Below are positions 8,820 through 19,350 of a stretch of DNA of 64,000 nucleotides, in pieces. The DNA lies in contig CAUYUJ010018481.1 in assembly GCA_963575745.1 (NCBI GenBank), forward strand, positions 55,001 through 119,000, written 5' to 3'. The position numbers and the translations under genes are program-made. Below the pieces are notes generated by a model. It had not been told where the DNA came from and did not search any database. It was given only the letters and a program-made list of their open reading frames with translations. The DNA is from Prorocentrum cordatum. Lineage: Eukaryota; Sar; Dinophyceae; Prorocentrales; Prorocentraceae. The stretch's first letter is position 1. Each line of letters begins with the position of its first letter.

Positions 8820-9500
8820 GATGGCTGCTGCGAAGCACGCGTGCACGTGTGCGCTGAACTTTTCGTGGGGCACGATCCGCGCGAATGGTGTGCCGAATCA
8901 TGCGGATGCCCCCGCGCGAACACGCCCACTGAGGACGCAGGTGGACTTTCGGGCACGATCCGTGCGAGTCATGTTCCCAAGTGGACGGGGGGGCGCCATG
9001 CGAAGCTGCCCATTGGTGCATAGGTTGAGCTCCTTCTGGGGCATGATTCTCGCGACGGGTGCTACACGGGCGGGAGGACGCTGTACAAACTTTGCCTCTC
9101 GCCATTTAGGTGGTGCCCCTTGTGGGCACGATCCGCGTGACGGGGTGTGCCGCAATGACCAGGGGGGCGCAGTGCGAACCCTGCCTCTGGGGCCGTAGGT
9201 GGAGATCCCTGTGGGCCACGATCCTTGTGAGAGGTGTGCTGAAGTTAGCGGGGCGACGCTATGAAGCTCTCTGCGTGCCGTAAATGCACTTAGTTGCGGG
9301 GCACGACCCGCATGAGGGGCGTGCCACTTTGCGAGCAGTGCCTCTGGGGACGTAGGTGGAGCTCCCTGTGGGGCGCGATCCCTGAGAGCGGTGTGCCGAC
9401 ATGGGCCAGAGGACGCTAAGCCAAGCCTGTCTCTGGGGCGGCAGGTGGAGCTCCCTGAGGGGCACGATCCGTGTGACAATGTATGTTCTCCGACGGCGAA
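8820..9500. repeat. Tandem array of ~85-bp units (GGGCACGATCCGCG)
   Basis: Eight units carry variants of GGGGCACGATCCGCGTGA followed by GGTGTGCCG. The motif starts near 8867, 8955, 9042, 9124, 9215, 9299, 9372 and 9461, so spacing is 73-91 bp. Units also share GTAGGTGGAGCTCCCTG. No protein is supported. Confidence 0.88.
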
Positions 9501-9559
9501 CACCCGAGAGTACAAGTGGAGCTTGCTAGAGCCTGAGTGCGCGCGAAGCGAAGCGCACG

Positions 9560-9718
9560 CGTGTTTCTAGTGTGTGTGTGAGTATATCTGTATGCACCAG
9601 CATACGTACAGGCAGGCAGGCAGACATACATACGCACGTACGTGCATGCATGCGTGCATCCATACGTACAGACATACATGCACGCATGCATACAGACATA
9701 CAGACATACATAATGGGG
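9560..9718. repeat. TACA/CATA/TGCA microsatellite
   Basis: Degenerate tetranucleotide repeat (GTGT, CATACGTACA, GGCAGGCAGG, GCATGCATGC, ACAGACATAC). Confidence 0.85.
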
Positions 9719-9948
9719 ACACCGTGCGGAGAACCGTGGCCACGGGTCCCGCACAACAATCCCATTGGCCATGGGGAGGTTCCTCCCCCCGCCTGGCGGC
9801 TCCCTGCGAGGCTCCCCTCGCCAAGACGACAGCCCACGTGTTTCCTCCAGTGCTACGAGAGTGCCTCGATGATGGCTCCAGAGCTCCCAAAGATGCCTGC
9901 CGAGGCCTCCAGATGGGCCCAGCATAGCCAGTGAGCCGCCCAAGACAG

Positions 9949-9970
9949 TCCGTAGCCATTTGGGCTCGAG
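9949..9970 (+). other. Relict dinoflagellate spliced leader (DinoSL)
   Basis: The 22 bases read TCCGTAGCCATTT then GGGCTCGAG. The known dinoflagellate leader is (A/G/T)CCGTAGCCATTTT then GGCTCAAG. Only two positions differ (fourth T of the T run to G, and A to G near the 3' end). It lies 35 nt upstream of ATG 10006, where an mRNA leader would be. Genomic leader sequence in front of a gene is the signature of reverse-transcribed, reinserted mRNA, a process known in dinoflagellates. A chance match of 20 of 22 at this position is very unlikely. Confidence 0.9.
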
Positions 9971-10005
9971 GGGTGCTTCAAGGACCTTCGCCAACGCATA
10001 GACTC

Positions 10006-11208
10006 ATGCCGTGCGACTGGTGTGACGAGGAGGAGTGTGTCTACTGTCCTGAGTGTGAGGAATCCTTCTGCCGAGCTTGTAGCATCCGGCTGCACCACCC
10101 AGGGACAAAGAATGAGCTGCACTCGCTCGAACAGATTGCACACCAGGACCACCGTGGCGTCGCGATCCTCACGCCGATCCTCGACGAATTGCTGGCCATT
10201 TGTGTTTTCTCATTTGTTTTCAGTAACGACCTCATCACACCCGACTACCTCCACACCTGAGATGTGTGCCCGCTTGTGGGGCGTGCCAGAAAAGGGATCG
10301 CATCTCTGGACTCCGGGGTGTTCTTTCTGATGAAGGGGGTCTTGAACACCTATTGTAACATCGAGGATTCCTACTGGAGGCTCTTCACAGACCTCTGGGT
10401 TCGGAGCATCGTAACCACATCTGACAGCCTGTTCCTACTCCTGTCAACGGCCATCTACGCCTGGCTCTTCTCGACGTCCATTGTGATGTTCCTCGTGCCT
10501 TTTGCTGCCGCGGTCTATGGACTCCCTTGTGCTCTTTGGGCGAGGATCGAACACCACTTACCAAGGTGGAGGCCGTTGGTCATCGTGGAGACCGTGGTCA
10601 AGTGTATCGATCTGGTCCCTCTGTCAGATCCAACGGACGTCCCCCCCAAGACCGAGCCGCGGAAGAGGAAATCGCAAGATTGCGTCGAGTTTGCGCAGTA
10701 TTGGTTTGCACGCTTCTTCAGACAGTACTCCTTCTACAAGAGCACCATAGCAACATCGCTCAGGAGCTTGGTCACGTACCCGATGTCTGCCGTAGTTGTC
10801 GTCCGCTTGGTCTGCATCTTCCTCGGAGGTGGCCCCACGATCTCGCTCATCCTCTCTCGCGTCGGCCTGGGAGACACGATTCACAAGCACGGCCAGCTGT
10901 TCGGAGCAGTCTCCAAGGACATAGTCAGCGACAGGTTGCTCACGAACGGGCTACGGCAGATACCTGTGATGCTCCTGTCCGTCGACCTCGGCACGCTCTC
11001 GAGTGCTGTGCGCTCTAGCTTTGGCGCAACGCTTCCTGTCATCGGCCCTCTCGTTGTGATTGCGGCCCCCTTCCTCGTGGTGGTTGCGGCCATCCACATC
11101 ACCCGCAAGAAGCAGCGGGATAAGTTCATGGAGGATTGGCATGCTACAGGTCGTACGGAAGCACTGGGACCAGGAATGCGTGAGATCGATGCCAACGACG
11201 ACGAATGA
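10006..11208 (+). pseudogene. B-box zinc-finger multi-pass membrane protein, retroposed, one in-frame TGA
   Basis: One frame runs from ATG 10006 to the stop at 11206-11208 (400 codons), broken only by TGA at 10258-10260 (codon 85). Residues 1-44 form a B-box-type zinc-binding module: Cys3, Cys6, Cys14, Cys17, Cys22, Cys25, His30 or His31 and His39 in the usual spacing. Hydrophobic stretches follow at about 62-73, 141-160, 161-178, 251-273 and 343-365. They are separated by a basic, Pro-rich loop (about 205-225) and end in a polar, acidic C-terminus. B-boxes usually mediate protein contacts; joined to membrane helices, the role here is unknown and I recognise no named family. There are no introns, which agrees with the spliced leader relict upstream. 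The TGA is one base from GGA (Gly). The frame on both sides looks equally protein-like, so this is either a young nonsense mutation, a read-through codon or an assembly error. After the TGA the first ATG is at 10330. Confidence 0.75.
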
Positions 11209-11487
11209 CGAGAGGGAAGTCCATCATCTCGCAGAGTTCACAATGTATTGATATGCCCAAAACTGGGCATCAGGCTCTGCGCTTGCAGCCTGCTGTACGT
11301 ATAGATGTCGCTGGAGCCAGCCTCACACTCGTGCACAATCGTTCGTCCTACGTATGCAGCCAGCATGCCAGTCAGTCCTGGCATCGCCCCCCCCCCCATC
11401 CCATCAAACGGACAAAAAAAGCAGCCGCCTAAGATGTCCCACGGGCGCCCGAAAAGCACCCCCACATATTCCAACAGGCAAAAAGTA
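11209..11487. other. Downstream part of the retrocopy and flank
   Basis: Probable 3' UTR of the retroposed gene up to the A7 tract at 11414-11420, then return to CCAAGA-type background. GCCCAAAACTGGGC at about 11251 is a small perfect hairpin (GCCCA-AAAC-TGGGC). No other feature seen. Confidence 0.4.
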
Positions 11488-11710
11488 GTGATACTCAATG
11501 GCTTTGCATGGTTTTCGCATGCTCGCCTCTTCGGTGTTCGGGGCGCCCGAGACGGCCCAAGAAGCCCTCGAGATCGCCCCCACGCGGCCCAGGACGGTCC
11601 AAGAGAGCCCAAGAAAGCTTCAAGCCGCCCTAAGAGGGCCCCCGACGAAGCTCGAGACGGCCCAAGAGGGCCCCCAAACGGCCCAAGATGTACCCAAGAT
11701 AAGACACCAC
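11488..11710 (+). repeat. CCAAGACGG repeat with 60-nt core, isolated copy
   Basis: The core-like segment at about 11488-11545 (TAGTGATACTC, TTTTCGCATGCTCGCC, CTTCGGTG) is followed by CCAAGA decamers, the same order as in the 6-8.6 kb block. Confidence 0.75.
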
Positions 11711-12406
11711 CAGGAGAACTCTCCATTATCGGCAGGCTTTCGGAAGGCAGGACTCCCTCGAGTTCTTGTAGACGAATGCTGCTTGTAGATACGAGTTTTC
11801 GGAGCTTTCGGCTCCACGTGCATCGGTTCTGTCGGCAATCAGACGGCATTGGCCCTCCGATGCGCATGGATTTAGTCTGCTTCCCCCAGCTGCACACATT
11901 TCAAGGAGGCATGCTACACTGATCGATGAACCGTTGCCTCTTTAAGTCTTCTGTTGCTGTGTCGTTCAGATGTACGGGTGTCCAAGCGCTGCTCTCATCC
12001 GATTTCGAGTGAGCCTCTTCTTCTTCCCTCCAAGCATGCGTCCAGGAGGCTCCGGCACGAATTGAAGACGGCTAGAGGCGCAAGGAAGCTCAAGAATGCT
12101 CCCCAGAAGCCCAAAGCATCCAATACCCCACCGCGCACCATCCTCTTGCTTTCATCGTCTGGGGGGGGGGGGGCCCTCCTCCTGACGCCTGACACCTGAT
12201 GGCTGCACTGTTGTCTGACGAAGCCTCCCCCCAGCTTCCCGGGGCCGGGCGGCCCTGGGGGGGGGGCTGATCCAACGAAAACCAGGCGACCCCTGGAGCA
12301 CCGCTCCAAGGGCCGCCGGCTGGCGTGGAGGAAGTGTGAACAGACCCCTCCTCTTCGTCCTCCTCGTTCTGCTCGTCCTGCTCCTCCTCCTCCACCCAGA
12401 GAAGCC
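11711..12406. other. Spacer with G-runs, no gene seen
   Basis: Unique sequence with two long G runs (about 12162 and 12257) and a CTC-rich stretch at about 12345-12392. Short open frames have no recognisable similarity. Confidence 0.4.
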
Positions 12407-12533
12407 TTAAGTCGGACCTGTCTCTACACAGGAGGAACATTCAAAAATAGTAAAAACATGTCTGGGGATGTGTTTTTTACTTATTTTTTACTGTTGTCTA
12501 AAATCTCCCTGTAGGGGGACAGGTCCGACCTAA
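12407..12533. mobile_element. MITE family A, copy 2, with 8-bp target-site duplication
   Basis: A 127-bp element. The left end is TTAAGTCGGACCTGTC then ACAGGAG; the right end, inverted, is CTCCCTGTAGGGGGACAG then GTCCGACCTAA. GAGAAGCC stands directly before (12399-12406) and directly after (12534-12541) the element, so insertion made an 8-bp duplication (9 bp if one A is counted on each side). This length is typical of hAT-type transposases. The centre is T-rich. Confidence 0.9.
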
Positions 12534-12541
12534 GAGAAGCC

Positions 12542-13519
12542 CCCCAGAGCCCGTTTGTCACAGTCAGGATGCTTGGCTCCTGGGCTCGGCTGGTGGCGCG
12601 AGTGGCAGTCGGGCCACGGCCTCTTCGGACAAGGGGCCCCAGCGCCGCTCGGTCGGAGCCGACAGTCACAGGAGCACCTCACGCAACGCCTGGCCCTCCT
12701 CCGCCCAGAGAGGCAGGCTTCCGAGAGGCCAGTTCGACGGCCTCCTCTCTCCCCCGACGCTCGGCGACGGAATCATATTCGCGGCGTCCTTCAGACAATG
12801 CCTCGCCGTCGGCGTGTCCTCCGCTTGGGTCGCCCCGACCTGGCTCCCTCTCAATCGCTTGCCCTGGAGCTCCAGAGGGAGCCGGAGGAATGGGTAAGGG
12901 TAGAGGGGCCGGAAATGGAGCTTGGGTCGGAGTGCGTTGGGGCAGGGACGGGATAGGCAGCCGAGCCGTTATAGGGAATGTTGCCGTCGGTCGCGTCAGG
13001 ACTTGAATGGGTGCCGTAGTTGGTGGGTCGGTGGTGAAGCCGTGGTCGATTCCTCCAGCATCGGCCGTAGGACTCACTCGGCAGTGCTGGAAGGTCCTGC
13101 AGGTTCTGGTAAAATTCCAAGCGGTTGTAGGGCAGCGACAGCGTTGTCCCGATGAGCGGGAGATCGGAGGCAGAGCGGCTAAGGGCGGATTCTCGGGCGG
13201 AGGGCCTGGAGGAAGAGGGCGAGAGGGGGCCGCCTGGCGGCAGGGATCGTAGTCGGCCCGTCTGAAGGACAATGGCTCAAACATCAGCATGGGGAACCAC
13301 TGGGAGAGGCAACGCAGCGGGAGGGCATACCAGTTACCGCAGTCGGGGCTGGGGTCGGAGTCGGTTGCGTTATGGGTTGTGGTCTAGTTGCCGATGTTGT
13401 TGTAGTGTAGAGCCCATGGCCCAAAATACCTCAGCTCTTCAAGTTTGCCACGGCTTGCTCTCGTGTGGTCGGCAGTCTTGGGTTGCTGGCCTTTCTCATG
13501 CGGACCTCCATGTTCCGAA
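12542..13519. other. GC-rich spacer without recognised gene
   Basis: Open frames exist on both strands, the longest about 200 codons on the minus strand (12679-13290), but their composition follows the local GC content and I see no domain. Treated as non-coding. Confidence 0.4.
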
Positions 13520-15119
13520 TCAACAGTGACAGCATGTGACAACATATACAGTTATTATTACATATACGAAATTGGTTCTGATCGTGCAATATCACACATT
13601 TTTCCGGGATCGGGGCCGCAAGGTCGCAGTTGATACCAGGACTTCCAAAGCTTCATCGGTAGCAAGGCCTCGGCTGGCAACAGGAATGAAGAAGAGCAGA
13701 CGCGAACACGTAATACTTGAAGTCATATCAGACGAAGACGCTGTTGGTAGCAACCATAATCATCGTAATAATTGGGGTCGGTCCGTAGTTGTTGCTGCCG
13801 AAGATGGCGTCATAATCGATCGCGCAGTAATCGTTGGTATTACTGTAGAGACCTTATTCAAGTGTAGTGTAATCAAATTTTCAGTTTGGGTATCAGAGGT
13901 ATCACGTTCATACATACATATTGTATTCGACTCTTGCATGGGAAGTTGAAGGCAAGTCTTTCTCACGAATCTTATGATTTAGCTGTTGGGCCCATTCTCT
14001 AACCAATCGGGGTGTAATGTCGATGGCTCATAGCCCGCATCTCCCATACACATCTGATCCAAAACATAGTAAACATCCCAATCAGCTTGTCGTAACATTT
14101 GCAAAACTCCCAGTGGTATTTGTTCCCGGCCTGGGCACATCATTCCCGGTAAAATCTGATAATTACGACGTCACACAATAAAGGCAAATTTTGCGTGACG
14201 TTCAGACATAGGACGACGAAATGCATGCTGCGTTGACCATCCTACGGAATTGGCAAATAGTTTGGTGGAAGAGGCGCTCCAAGTTCTCGTCAAGAACACA
14301 ATTGCCAGCTTCGTGCTTCTATGCAGTAATCGTTTCTTTATGTCGTCTGTCCATGCGCCCCCAGCGGTTGTGGGCAATATGGCCGTAAGGGTCCGGACGA
14401 TCATGGAATATTACTTTTATTGCAATTCTGTGTTGATGAATGATAAACCGTGTTAATAATGTTCTACTTTTGTGCCCGGACAGAGGACTGGGCGACCCAA
14501 CCTTAAGGGAGGTGCCCAAGGCAGTCGAACACGCAGTAAAAACCCGCCGCGGGCATCACCGTTGCGCCGCCGTTGCGAGATGCCTCGAGATGCCCGAGAC
14601 ACGAGTGCTGGCACCACCCCTGTCCCAGTTGGTTTCGAGCCTGAAGCAGCGGAGGCCCCGCTGCCTAAGGTTTTGGGTTCCCGCGCCCCCTACGTCGGGG
14701 AACCCTTTGAATACATCGTGCATCTCAGGGGTGGTACGGCGGGCCCGCATCTATTGCGGCTGGCCGACTACACAACAAGAATCTCTCGCATAGTTCCGTC
14801 GAGCTGTTGTGTTGTGCATTTAAATTGCCAACCCATTGCCATGAAGATATCCAGCGGCACAAGAACCATTAATATCTATATTGATGCAGCCGGTCCATCC
14901 TAGACCTACCAGCCCTATATGGCGTAATTTGTATATCGATGTTTCTCTTCGAATTTATTTTCAGCGAGGGTCTTCTTATACATGTGCACAGTGCGCAGAC
15001 GCCGCGTGAGCATGTTGTATTGTTGTCTTTGAATGAGGATGGCAGGGTACCGTCAATGAAACCATTTTGTGCATGACCACCATTTATAATAAATGTAAAA
15101 ATATGATTTGAACGAAAAT

Positions 15120-15372
15120 TACTACAACGGATTTGAGATCGATTCTGAGATCGGTGATGGAATCGATAGCAAGGACGATTGTAAGGTCGATCGTGAGACC
15201 GAGAGAGAAATCGATTTAATGAGATCGATAATGAAATCGAGAGATCTAGATCGATAGTGAGATCGATCGCGAGACTCTCAATCAATTTCTAATGAGATCG
15301 CTTATGAGATTGATATTAAGATCGATGATGAGATCGACCGAAAAATCGGTAATGAGATCAATGGTACCACCG
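15120..15372. repeat. GAGATCGAT 12-mer repeat, array 1
   Basis: Degenerate units of GAGATCGATAGT, GAGATCGATCGC and AATGAGATCGAT. The same repeat in purer form lies at 55190-55440. Confidence 0.85.
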
Positions 15373-16407
15373 ATTGATGGAAAAAATCAACCAAAATCCC
15401 GGACACCAAACGGGGTACTTCGCCGCCGTCGGAAATTGGTTGGGAACAGCGGAAATTCGGAATCCAGCATACGACCAAAATAAACGGGATATGTTCGCCA
15501 AGATTTTCCTCAATATTTACGGAAACCCTTCATTGCAAAATGGTGAGACGGCCGGGGGGTGAGCTACATAGATATCTTCCGAGCGGACAAGATGTTAGTG
15601 CGTTCAAAAATGACTTCGGCCAAACAATCAAAATCATTGCCTTTAAAGTTTAATTTCAAATTGGCCATGTGGCCGTTCGGGGAGCGAGTTTTCATTAAAG
15701 AATAATCTCTCTTCTTTGATGCATCGCTTCCAAGATGGCCACAAGAATTTGCCAAAAGATTGCAAATTTCGAAAACAATATGTGTAACATTTTTGGGAAA
15801 ATATTTGTGGAATAATTAATGGTGTTTTTTGAATGAAAAAGGAAACGTCTCAATGTGATTATCGCACTAATTTACATGAATAATTCATTTTGGAAATTAT
15901 TTATCAACACGGCTAATTTTGGATATAAAAAAGGGGACAACCAAAAATCAAGAACAATAACATTCCCCCTAAATGAAAACTTCAAGAAAAATCGTGTAAT
16001 TCGATCGTAAACGTGTAGAATGCCAACGAAGCAGATTCAAAAATATATTTTCTCATACTGGGCCTTGAGAATGCCCTGGCATAAAATAGATTTGTTCGGC
16101 CCCAAGGGATATCTATTTTATTTTTCTAAACACTATTGTTATTTTCATATACTGCTTCGGGAGTAAGTAAACACTAATATCGTATGATGTCCCGACAAAC
16201 CGTGTAGCACGCCATTGAGCAATATGAACAAACGGACATAAAACGAATACGTGAAACAAGAACCGAAAAAATACGGTGCTCTTTAAAAATGTCTTCGGCA
16301 ATGCAGAGCCAAACCAATTTCGAATAAATTATTGTTCTGGGATTTGCGGTCCCCGACCTTTTTAACAAGCATCGTGACCCATATATTCCATATTCCGTAT
16401 AATCCAT

Positions 16408-16434
16408 TTTTTTTTTTTTTTTTTTTTTTTTTTC
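16408..16434. repeat. Poly(T) tract
   Basis: About 26 T in a row, followed by CCCGTAACCC. No flanking duplication seen. Confidence 0.9.
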
Positions 16435-16551
16435 CCGTAACCCACCGCCAACAGTATATATATGTATATATACATATACGTGTGTGTAGGTGTGTGTGTG
16501 TATGTTCATATGTAGCGACATATATATGTACTGTACATCAATTATGATATA

Positions 16552-16552
<1 letters not shown>

Positions 16553-16606
<54 letters not shown>

Positions 16607-16618
16607 TTTTTTTTTTTT
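16553..16618. repeat. Poly(T) tract, ~65 bp
   Basis: A long T run with a single G at about 16606. Preceded by TATATAT microsatellite (16455-16550). No flanking duplication could be seen. Confidence 0.9.
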
Positions 16619-17792
16619 ACAAAACACGCAACAAGAGAAAAACTGAAAAGAAAATACCCCCAACAACAAGGAAACCAAACAACGCATACATCAATACAAC
16701 AAAACTCATCGCGCACCACAACGTCCTTCTCTCAGGCATAATATTTCGTCGTTGTTTTTTCATTATCGATGGGGGTTTTCGTATTCCGTTCTATTCAATA
16801 AATTTGGGCAACGATTGCAGAATGTCGTCATTATGCGGCAGAAAGATTCATTACAAATTATATTAAAAAAAGTAAGAAGAAAAAAATAACATCATGATAT
16901 ACGACAGGCGGAACGTCATAACCACGAACAGCAACAGAACGAAATGTATACATTATCTGACACGAAAGGCCACGCAATACATAAAAATAGAACATATTTC
17001 CCGGAATTTTGGCTGAAATAATTGCCACGCCCTGAACAATTATTTTCTGTAAATAATTTATCGTGCACAATGAACAATTACCTAGTATTCCTTGTAATGC
17101 GTGGATGTATTTCATTTGCCTTTTTAATTCGTCTATCCGACACAGGGTTCCGCAATTCTACAAAAAATTGCCTTGATGAAAGAGTCAAAACATATTACGT
17201 CATTTCCGTATGTTTTTGCAAATCTCTTGACACACTCATGGGTTGGAATGTCCGGACGACTGCCACCTCAACCAAAACGGGCATTTATTCGTTTATGAGA
17301 CCAACGGCCACTGTATGATGTACGGTTCTTTACTCGCGCAAGAACATTCTCATGGATTCCACCTTCGAAATCGCGACAACACATCGCTGAGAATGGCCCG
17401 TCGGTACGGAATTTGGGGACGCGCGGTGTTTAAAAACGGTGTCACCCGCAATGGTGCACGAACGTGCCGATTTGTCTGCGGCTTTGCTGCAATCAATTAG
17501 TGCCCTTGCTGATTTGGAGGTGCGCCCTACGATTGATTTAATTCACTCAAGTCAGGTGACATGTCCTATCCTCCCTACTTTTCCTCTTTTCCTCCTGTTC
17601 TTTCTTTGGGCCTCCTTTGCCTGGCGTTAGGATGTTGCGCATGCGATATTGCATCAACTCCTCGTTTTCTTGACGGGCATTTGACAAGTCCAACCTGGTC
17701 CGTTACTGCGATCGACCAATTCTCATACCTGCTGGTGCAAAATTCCTGTACGAACAAACTTGTCGGACACCGTTGAAAATGTAGGGACTTGA

Positions 17793-17798
<6 letters not shown>

Positions 17799-17854
<56 letters not shown>

Positions 17855-17867
17855 CTCACACACACAC
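17799..17867. repeat. (CA)n microsatellite running into the gap
   Basis: Almost pure CACACA up to the first N. Confidence 0.95.
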
Positions 17868-17967
17868 NNNNNNNNNNNNNNNNNNNNNNNNNNNNNNNNN
17901 NNNNNNNNNNNNNNNNNNNNNNNNNNNNNNNNNNNNNNNNNNNNNNNNNNNNNNNNNNNNNNNNNNN
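17868..17967. other. Assembly gap of 100 N
   Basis: Exactly 100 N, probably a fixed-length placeholder. The flanks differ (CA repeat left, CCCCCA repeat right), so the missing sequence is of unknown length. Confidence 0.99.
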
Positions 17968-18028
17968 CACCCCCACCCCCACCCCCACCCCCACCCACAC
18001 CCACACCCACACCTACACACACACACAC
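17968..18028. repeat. CCCCCA / CCCACA repeat after the gap
   Basis: CACCCC units grade into CACACC and CACACA up to about 18028. Confidence 0.9.
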
Positions 18029-18560
18029 GAAAAACACGTATAAAAAAACCAAGTCATCAATATTGAACCGTATTGGCCCGTCCACCGACGAACCATGCAA
18101 TTGACTTCGACTTGTGCGTGCACGCCCTGCCGCGTAGCAACTGAGATCAAGGTTTTTATTTTTCATCCGAAACAACAGAAAGAACCCAGAATCACCGCAC
18201 ATCGTGTCAACACATATCCACGACACGCATTTCCTCGCACGTAAGTATCGTCGAAATGCCGAACGGAGGGCGACAAATCGACGTTATCGACGTCAGGGTG
18301 GGGTCGACGTGAATGTCTCGATCTCTATTCCCACAACCTCGACATCGTGTTTTTTCCGCAGAGTCGACCCCAAAAAATCTGGACCCCTTCCCTGGGACCT
18401 GTTTTTCATCCCGAGTCGTTTTTTTGACAACCCAGAGGCACAATAAGGGCCCTTGGAAAACGAAAATTGCGGAAAACGTTCCGTCGTGATTTTGTTCGCA
18501 CCGCTAGGCGGTCTGTTTTTCTCGCAATCGCAATGAACCACCGTGAAAAGGCCGTGCAAC

Positions 18561-19185
18561 TGTCCGACCCATGACTCTCTTCACGTTGAGACTACTGGAA
18601 GATAGTCAGTCAAGGCGATCGACTGGAGCAGAACTTCTGGGGGGACCCCACCTTGAATTTGGTGACTGGCGTAGGCACGGCTCCCAGCCCATGGCCCCGC
18701 GGTGCGCGCAGCAGCCGCAACCGCTTGAACCCGCGTTGATTGAGAGCTTACCATTTCGCAAAAGCGCATGCGATGGCAATCGGTTGGAGAGGAACACACG
18801 ATTGACTATTGCGCAATTCTGGGTCTTCCCAGCTATGATATATGGCAGGCGGATGGTTATGAATCGGCGCTTCAGAAAGTAAGGGCGCGCGAGGCAGCGG
18901 CTACGAACATTTCCAAACATGATTCTCAAACAACCCCTCTTCCGAATCCTGCGATGAGGTAACGCAGTAGTCGGTAAAACAAACACCCCGACATGCCATT
19001 CGAGACGCGTTGCCCTTGTCTGTTTCGGCCACCCTCTCGAAACCGCGAATTCGACGGCACGGGCAAGACTTTCCATCAAAACGTCAACATTCGCACGAAG
19101 CCGCGCAACCGGGGAACTTACATGAAACCGCGCAGCCGAGGGGCGCAAACATGGCAAAATGGTAAACTACAAATAATCTACATCG
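18561..19185. other. Unassigned region with open frames on both strands
   Basis: A minus-strand frame of 183 codons (18606-19157) and plus frames at 18571-18882 and 18768-18962 overlap here. The peptide DYCAILGLPSYDIWQADGY in the last looks protein-like, but no domain can be assigned. A coding exon is possible but not shown. Confidence 0.25.
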
Positions 19186-19189
19186 GGGG

Positions 19190-19350
19190 CGCACTGACCC
19201 GGGTCAATGCAAGCCTGGGTCAGTCGGACTTGGCAAGATCCTGCAGGATCCTGCGCGCGTGCCCAGGTCAATGCACCCCTGGCTCTGCAGGATCCCGCAA
19301 GATCCGGCGCTCTCGCTGAACCCGGTTTGCACTGACCCTCGTCTCAGGAC
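19190..19350 (+). repeat. GCAGGATCCTGC element P, copy 1
   Basis: Contains GACCCGGGTCAATGC, palindromic GCAGGATCCTGC, GATCCGGCGCTCT, and GTTTGCACTGACCC then CGTCTCAGG. The order matches copies at 25215-25445 (plus) and 27105-27312 (minus); the end alone recurs at 25738-25785 (minus). Confidence 0.85.

Larger units (their letters stand above)
9946..11422 (+). mobile_element. Retroposed mRNA insertion (limits inferred)
   Basis: The unit starts with a relict spliced leader and contains an uninterrupted frame without introns. An A7 tract lies at 11414-11420. AGCCGCCCAAGA at 9934-9945 and AGCCGCCTAAGA at 11423-11434 (11 of 12 identical) lie on either side and could be the target-site duplication. 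Caution: CCCAAGA is common in the surrounding decamer repeats, so the duplication may be chance, and the A tract is short. Confidence 0.5.
13520..18560. other. AT-rich island, composition unlike the rest of the window
   Basis: From about 13.5 kb the GC-rich background gives way to AT-rich sequence (for example 15620-16330 and 16740-17230) before GC rises again near 18.56 kb. It lacks the decamer and GAG repeats seen elsewhere. It contains GATCGAT repeats, poly(T) tracts, a CA repeat and an assembly gap. Two short segments read like protein but match nothing I know: 15374-15562 (with YFAAVGNWLGTAEIRNPAYD) and 17243-17560, both plus. Possible explanations are foreign DNA, a decayed element or simply a low-GC isochore. 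No gene is called. Confidence 0.6.

Noticed and set aside
15120-15372. Possible CRISPR-like regular repeats (GATCGAT, CCAAGA and others)
   Set aside because: Units are contiguous or degenerate with no unique spacers of constant length; eukaryotic context.
13520-18560. AT-rich island as an integrated virus
   Set aside because: No capsid, polymerase or other viral hallmark frame can be recognised, so only the composition change is reported.
18768-18962. Peptide DYCAILGLPSYDIWQADGY as a J-domain start
   Set aside because: The first residues resemble the YAILGL start of J-domains, but the HPD motif and helices II-III are absent.
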